DNA of 10,127 nucleotides from an uncultured bacterium (GTDB taxonomy: Bacteria; Actinomycetota; Coriobacteriia; Coriobacteriales; Coriobacteriaceae), in the NCBI GenBank assembly GCA_905215115.1, contig CAJMOP010000072.1, positions 1-10,127 of the forward strand. Reading direction: 5' to 3'. The position numbers were made by a program, and so were the translations under genes. The notes under the pieces were generated by a model that had not been told where the DNA came from, did not search any database, and saw only the letters and a list, made by a program, of their open reading frames with translations. Of the stretch, positions 6,790 through 10,127 are shown in pieces. Numbering within the stretch: position 1 is the stretch's first letter; each line of letters opens with the position of its first letter.

Positions 6790-7400
6790 TCATCGGACTT
6801 TGCGCTGGCTTTGGCCGCCTCTTCGCCCGCGATCAGGTCCTTAACCGTTATATACGCACTGTACGTAGCATCCTCGATCTTTTCCAAAACATCATCAGGG
6901 TCGCAAGTGCCCCAAGTTTCTTCGAGGACTCGAGCCAATCCCCAAGCAGCGCTGAGCAGGACGTCAACGTCCTTTAGATCTAAATGATCGACCGTAAAGG
7001 GATAGTCCGCGCACTCCAGTAGATACGTGTCAACTGCGCCAATTGCCTCAGCCACGTATGGCTCAAGATCGCAATGGGGTTGGAGGGCGCACAGCGCCTT
7101 GTGCGGATCGGTCGGCTCGATCCAATACAGCGTTGTCGCATCCTCGCATTTCTCGAGCGGATAACGCTCAACCGCCTTCTCCCAACTTTCATACCAAGGA
7201 TCGGCATCGCCGTCCGTCATCGACCTGCAAAGATCAATCGCCGCAGAAACAGTCGCACACGAGCATCTATAACTGGCGCCTTTCCTAAAATCATCATTGA
7301 GCTCGTCGTCGCCAGACAGCCTCGCCTCCATGATCAGAAACGGGCCGTCATCATCTGTAATGCTCATGGGATAGTTGTCACATTCGTAGTACGGATACAT
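6780..7400 (-). CDS. Acidic, cysteine-rich protein of unknown function, 206 aa
   Basis: I do not recognise this family. It starts MYPYYECDNYPMSITDDDGP; ATG 7400 is chosen because GGAG (7409-7406) lies 5 nt before it, whereas longer in-frame versions run into the preceding gene. It is strongly acidic: 46 Asp/Glu against 15 Lys/Arg, net about -31. Nine cysteines are scattered (7, 46, 48, 58, 85, 104, 110, 130, 166) with one C-x-C (46-48) and no regular zinc-finger spacing. There is no signal peptide or membrane segment. The middle and C-terminal parts look helical (VAEAIGAVDTYLLECADY; DVDVLLSAAWGLARVLEETW). It lies 28 bp after the 108-aa gene with the same orientation, so the two are probably co-transcribed. 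Its C-terminus is followed by a coding-like -1 frame (6789-6595), so the true protein may be longer. Role in the helicase/PIWI unit is unknown. Confidence 0.7.
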   Translation of the reverse strand: MYPYYECDNYPMSITDDDGPFLIMEARLSGDDELNDDFRKGASYRCSCATVSAAIDLCRSMTDGDADPWYESWEKAVERYPLEKCEDATTLYWIEPTDPHKALCALQPHCDLEPYVAEAIGAVDTYLLECADYPFTVDHLDLKDVDVLLSAAWGLARVLEETWGTCDPDDVLEKIEDATYSAYITVKDLIAGEEAAKASAKSDDNL

Positions 7401-7428
7401 TTTGTCTCCAATCAACCGTTCGGTCACA

Positions 7429-7755
7429 TTAACAAGCAATATCAAAACCGCGCTCACGCGGAGGGTTGTCGTCCTCGATCCATTCGAGCCCGTCGTTCTC
7501 ATCGATTCCGGCATCGGGGACTGACGACCATCTGAACTCGAAACCAAGCTGGTCAAGCTCATCGACTCGCTCACTGATTACTCCGTACGCATCCAACGCA
7601 TTCTCGAAATCCTCCGAAGACACATAGCCGCGCTCGCACTGCTTGCGCATCTGGTGCAAACGACCCATGGCGGCAGCGATGATCTCGCGAAGAACGATAA
7701 CCTCGCGCTCGCATACATCGATGTTTCCTTTGTTGAGCTTGATGCAATCGGACAT
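7429..7755 (-). CDS. Small helical acidic protein of unknown function, 108 aa
   Basis: No known family recognised. Start ATG 7755 has AGGGAGG (7767-7761) 5 nt upstream; a longer in-frame ORF to 8070 overlaps the divergent 720-aa gene and is not credible. Residues 12-70 look like a long helical, probably coiled-coil segment (DVCEREVIVLREIIAAAMGR, RLHQMRKQCERGY, DAYGVISERVDELDQLG). The C-terminal third is acidic and less ordered (DAGIDENDGLEWIEDDNPP) and ends FDIAC. It has 25 Asp/Glu against 12 Lys/Arg. It is the first gene of the minus-strand cluster, with the 206-aa gene 28 bp downstream, and it shares the promoter region 7756-7864 with the divergent 720-aa gene. I saw no helix-turn-helix, so it is not an obvious repressor. 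A small oligomeric adaptor is possible but unproven. Confidence 0.7.
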   Translation of the reverse strand: MSDCIKLNKGNIDVCEREVIVLREIIAAAMGRLHQMRKQCERGYVSSEDFENALDAYGVISERVDELDQLGFEFRWSSVPDAGIDENDGLEWIEDDNPPRERGFDIAC

Positions 7756-7794
7756 AACGGCCTCCCTGGTTTTAAGCCTTTTCGCTTGATTCCA

Positions 7795-7823
7795 TTGAAC
7801 AGCCGCAAACAGCCGCGTAATAT
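7795..7823 (+). promoter_or_regulatory. Promoter candidate for the 720-aa gene
   Basis: TTGAAC (7795-7800), a 17-bp spacer, then TAATAT (7818-7823); each box matches four of six consensus bases, and TATGAC at 7821 is an alternative -10. Transcription would start near 7830, giving a leader of about 35 nt with GGAG at 7856-7859 before ATG 7865. The spacer contains the direct repeat described at 7798-7816, so a bound protein would block RNA polymerase. No good minus-strand promoter was found for the 108-aa gene. Confidence 0.45.
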
Positions 7824-7854
7824 GACTTTTATCGGGTTTTAAATTTTGGCTGTT
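7798..7854. repeat. Three AACAGCC motifs in the divergent intergenic region (candidate operator)
   Basis: AACAGCCGC occurs at 7798-7806 and again at 7808-7816, a direct repeat with a period of 10 bp (one helical turn). An inverted copy of its first seven bases, GGCTGTT, is at 7848-7854. The direct copies overlap the -35 box and spacer of the plus-strand promoter; the inverted copy lies in the leader just before the RBS. Same-face spacing and promoter overlap fit a regulator-binding site for one or both divergent genes. Confidence 0.45.
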
Positions 7855-7864
7855 TGGAGCATTA

Positions 7865-10027
7865 ATGCTTGATTCCGAAAAAGAGCCGTTTAGCTGGGGT
7901 TTCGAGGCTGGCTTTCTTCGCTCTCCCGTCAATCCCCGCATGCTTCTTCTTAACAGAACGCCAGAGATTGATTGCGCCGATGACGGAAACGCAACCGGCA
8001 ATGCAAGCGCATGGAATCTCGTCTCCGTAGCCAACGACCTATTACGCGTCGACTTAAGCTCGCTTTTCAACGAGATTGGGGGCCACTTTCGTGAGCGAGC
8101 AAAATTGCGCTTTTACATCGATTTGCAGAACGCCATTCGTCAGCCCCCTGCTCCCCACGATGCGCAACACGCTTCGATGGACTACGCAGCCGAACCAGAC
8201 CATGACGACTGGCTCGATCCAGACGATTCCGACCAAGAGTCCGCGCAAGCAGAATTGAACGAAGCCGAAATCGAAGTCAACCTTCAAAAACAAAAGGAAC
8301 GCGACCTCGATTTCTTTGCTCCGATATTCGATAAAGCCATTACGCGCCATGCACACGGAGAGATATCTGGCATGGCCAGGTATCTCCTTGAAAATGTCTG
8401 CAGGCAGTGTGTCATGAACATCACAGCGATTCCCGACTATCGCTATTACAGCTGCTGGATGAACAACAACGCTATTGAGTGCAACGAAATCAACCGCCTG
8501 TACCGCGCGGTGATCACGACATCGGCCCAACTCAATAAGCAAGAAATGGCGTCCCTCTTCAGCTCCTATCTCAAGCTCGTGTCGAACGACATGGACATTA
8601 CAACTACCAACGGCAAGACCGGGCTAACAGAACCGGTGCCGTATAAACGCGACAATCCAAGAGACAACTATCCAAAGGTCAACTCGCAGATAGAAACAGC
8701 TTGCGTTTGCACCAATACCGATCTCTTTCGAGCGCTTCTCATTGTTTTTTATCAGGAATGTCTGGAGCTTGCCCCGCTGCTTAAAAACACCGAGGCACCT
8801 AGCCTGCTCGCGCAAAACGAAGAGTTTTTCCCAGCCGCCATCAAAACAAGCGACCCGCGACAATTTCGATTATTCGATAATCAGCTGCCGGCAATCATCC
8901 GCTTTGGCGACGCTTTTGCATACGCAGCCAAAAAGCACTTGCCCGGAAACGAAACGGCTCAAAAGCTCGAAGAACATTTGAGCGATATAAAACGCATGAA
9001 TAGCGCCCCCTTTATGCAGGCGTTTCGCAAGAACTATCTCGAGGCTATGCGCGAGAACCAAATCTACGCAAATGGAGACTTCCATACGTATGCAGAGCTT
9101 AACGACCAGGAAAACCTCAATAGGCTCGTAAGGCTTCAAGCTGTTATTGCAAAGGCAGGAGAGCTTTACTTCACCGAAGAGGAATGTTCCTTTGCAAGCC
9201 TTTATGCCCGCATCCTCCACGAGCTGCTGCTGTGCGGCATTATGCCGATAACATGCCAAACCTGTGGTTCGCTCTTTTTTCCGACCGGCCCTAACAGCAA
9301 GTACTGCGATCGATATAACGCGGCGACCAAGCTCTATTGCAACCCGCGGCACAACGCCAAAAAACATCTTGGTCGCAAATCACCCCGCGACGTCGCACTC
9401 AATATACGGAGAAAAGCCGACACGGCATACGAAAAGGGTTTAACGGATTGTGCCCACTATTTTGACAGCCTTGGCAATTTTGTTCTCGATGGTCTTGGCC
9501 CAACATACCAAGCGAGCGACCTAATTTCCGACGAGCTCTATGCGGCATGGCTGTCTATCGTCAACCAGCCCAATTGCAGGACAAAAATCAGGCGACCAGA
9601 TAGGAACGGTTTTCCATACCCCGTACTGTGGTACGGATTCATCCTCAATGGCATACAGTATGTACAAGTCGAGTTTCCCGAAGCCGAGTACCCGGCGCTT
9701 TTTGAACGCTTGAGCCAGCTCGCCGAAAGCCCGCAATCAAAGTGCACGCTGAAGCACAAGGGACCCGGCGAGCACCCATACAGCTCATGGCTTATCAAGT
9801 TATACGAGTTGTTGGAGATCATTGCGCAAATTAATAGCGCCGACCAGGTGGCAAAGCCCATTCCATTGCTTGGAATAGATAGGGACGATTGTGTCTCGAC
9901 CGACCCGACCGCCCAAGGCACACGGAGCGCGCCCGACGCATGCGTCTACAGCACCGGCACGATAGATAGCCTTAGCTTTACCGTGTATACGAAGGGATAT
10001 GACCCGGAAAAGCGGGAACGAGCCTGA
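7865..10027 (+). CDS. Large protein with a Cys4 zinc-binding-type motif (DUF6076-like), 720 aa
   Basis: Start ATG 7865 with GGAG (7856-7859) 5 nt upstream. The clearest feature is C464-x2-C467-x13-C481-x10-C492 (CQTCGSLFFPTGPNSKYCDR, then KLYCNPRHNAKKH), with H496 and H501 and a basic tail (KKHLGRKSPRD). The C-x2-C-G-x-x-F-x-P...YC...C layout is what I remember from DUF6076 proteins of Firmicutes and relatives, whose function is unknown; it also recalls CGNR-type zinc ribbons that bind nucleic acid. Residues 100-150 are acidic and probably disordered (PDHDDWLDPDDSDQESAQAE). The rest appears mixed helical without motifs I know. There is no signal peptide or membrane segment, so it is cytosolic. 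It is transcribed away from the helicase/PIWI cluster and ends in a strong hairpin, so it forms its own unit. It looks visibly less GC-rich than the sequence after it. A regulatory or accessory role for the cluster is only suggested by the shared intergenic region. Confidence 0.75.
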   Translation: MLDSEKEPFSWGFEAGFLRSPVNPRMLLLNRTPEIDCADDGNATGNASAWNLVSVANDLLRVDLSSLFNEIGGHFRERAKLRFYIDLQNAIRQPPAPHDAQHASMDYAAEPDHDDWLDPDDSDQESAQAELNEAEIEVNLQKQKERDLDFFAPIFDKAITRHAHGEISGMARYLLENVCRQCVMNITAIPDYRYYSCWMNNNAIECNEINRLYRAVITTSAQLNKQEMASLFSSYLKLVSNDMDITTTNGKTGLTEPVPYKRDNPRDNYPKVNSQIETACVCTNTDLFRALLIVFYQECLELAPLLKNTEAPSLLAQNEEFFPAAIKTSDPRQFRLFDNQLPAIIRFGDAFAYAAKKHLPGNETAQKLEEHLSDIKRMNSAPFMQAFRKNYLEAMRENQIYANGDFHTYAELNDQENLNRLVRLQAVIAKAGELYFTEEECSFASLYARILHELLLCGIMPITCQTCGSLFFPTGPNSKYCDRYNAATKLYCNPRHNAKKHLGRKSPRDVALNIRRKADTAYEKGLTDCAHYFDSLGNFVLDGLGPTYQASDLISDELYAAWLSIVNQPNCRTKIRRPDRNGFPYPVLWYGFILNGIQYVQVEFPEAEYPALFERLSQLAESPQSKCTLKHKGPGEHPYSSWLIKLYELLEIIAQINSADQVAKPIPLLGIDRDDCVSTDPTAQGTRSAPDACVYSTGTIDSLSFTVYTKGYDPEKRERA

Positions 10028-10031
10028 TGTA

Positions 10032-10051
10032 GCGGCTTCGAGCGAAGCCGC
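10032..10051 (+). terminator. GC-rich perfect hairpin just after the 720-aa gene
   Basis: GCGGCTTCG (10032-10040) and CGAAGCCGC (10043-10051) form a perfect 9-bp inverted repeat, effectively an 8-bp stem with a GAGC loop, beginning 4 nt after the stop codon. No T-run follows, so it is not a classic intrinsic terminator. It may act as a 3'-end stabilising stem or with a factor. Confidence 0.5.
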
Positions 10052-10127
10052 CGGTCACGGGGTGGCACCGGGGCGCGGACGCCGCGGGCCATTGGGAGCA
10101 ACCCTCCTCCGCTACCTGCGCGACGTG
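10052..10127. other. GC-rich right edge with a second small hairpin, no gene assigned
   Basis: Base composition changes sharply to very GC-rich. CGCGG (10074-10078) and CCGCG (10082-10086) form a 5-bp stem with a 3-nt loop. Minus-strand frames are open to the edge and could be the tail of a gene outside the window, but 76 bases are too few to decide. Confidence 0.3.

Noticed and set aside
6780..7574. 264-aa reading of the frame of the 206-aa gene
   Set aside because: The extra N-terminal part overlaps the upstream gene and is Ser/Thr/Val-rich out-of-frame sequence; ATG 7400 has a GGAG at the right distance.
7429..8070. 213-aa reading of the frame of the 108-aa gene
   Set aside because: The extension runs antisense into the 720-aa gene, while the internal ATG at 7755 has a near-perfect AGGGAGG site.
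10060..10070. GGGTGGCACCG, resembling the T-box riboswitch core
   Set aside because: The bases after it do not fit the T-box antiterminator, the space upstream is the end of a coding gene with no room for a Stem I, and no following synthetase or amino-acid gene is visible.
1..10127. CRISPR array, transposon ends, tRNA or integrase attachment site
   Set aside because: I found no regularly spaced repeats, no terminal inverted repeats with transposase-like ORF, and no tRNA-like cloverleaf in the window.

Overview
The window looks like part of the chromosome of a moderately GC-rich, Gram-positive-type bacterium. My best guess is the Coriobacteriia (Collinsella-like): strong purine-rich ribosome sites (GGAGG, GGGAGG), a balanced-to-GC-rich codon choice, and a truncated exported protein at the left edge with a long Lys/Asn/Gly/Ala-rich signal peptide. 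This assignment is inference from style, not from a marker gene.

Layout from right to left on the minus strand: two small acidic proteins of unknown function (7755-7429, 108 aa; 7400-6780, 206 aa), a short -1-frame coding-like remnant (6789-6595), a terminator-like hairpin with a pyrimidine tail (6600-6559), a 1310-aa helicase with a C-terminal nuclease-like domain (6461-2529), a 631-aa PIWI/Argonaute-like protein that starts inside the helicase stop region (2545-650), a 64-aa acidic protein with its own promoter candidate (496-302), and the first 60 codons of an exported protein (182-1). On the plus strand, divergent from the 108-aa gene, lies a 720-aa protein with a four-cysteine zinc-binding-type motif (7865-10027). 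It is followed by a strong GC hairpin and a GC-rich edge.

The centre of interest is 650-6461. The large protein has a clear SF2 ATPase core (GATTGSGKN, DEID, SAT, Q-x2-GR-x2-R) followed by a PD-(D/E)xK-like segment around WIDFK. Its translationally coupled partner ends in a segment that matches the last strand and helix of PIWI domains (IEVL...PIPVKYL), with a MID-like and first-strand pattern before it. Helicase + restriction-endonuclease fold + divergent PIWI is the composition of the pPIWI-RE three-gene islands predicted by Burroughs, Iyer and Aravind to act against invading nucleic acid. Here the parts appear compacted into two genes, with the nuclease fused to the helicase and an unusually short PIWI partner. 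The assignment rests on motif reading by eye and is a hypothesis.

The divergent intergenic region 7756-7864 carries three copies of AACAGCC, two placed inside a promoter spacer and one inverted downstream. This suggests a controlled promoter. No tRNA, rRNA, IS element, integrase or CRISPR array was seen.
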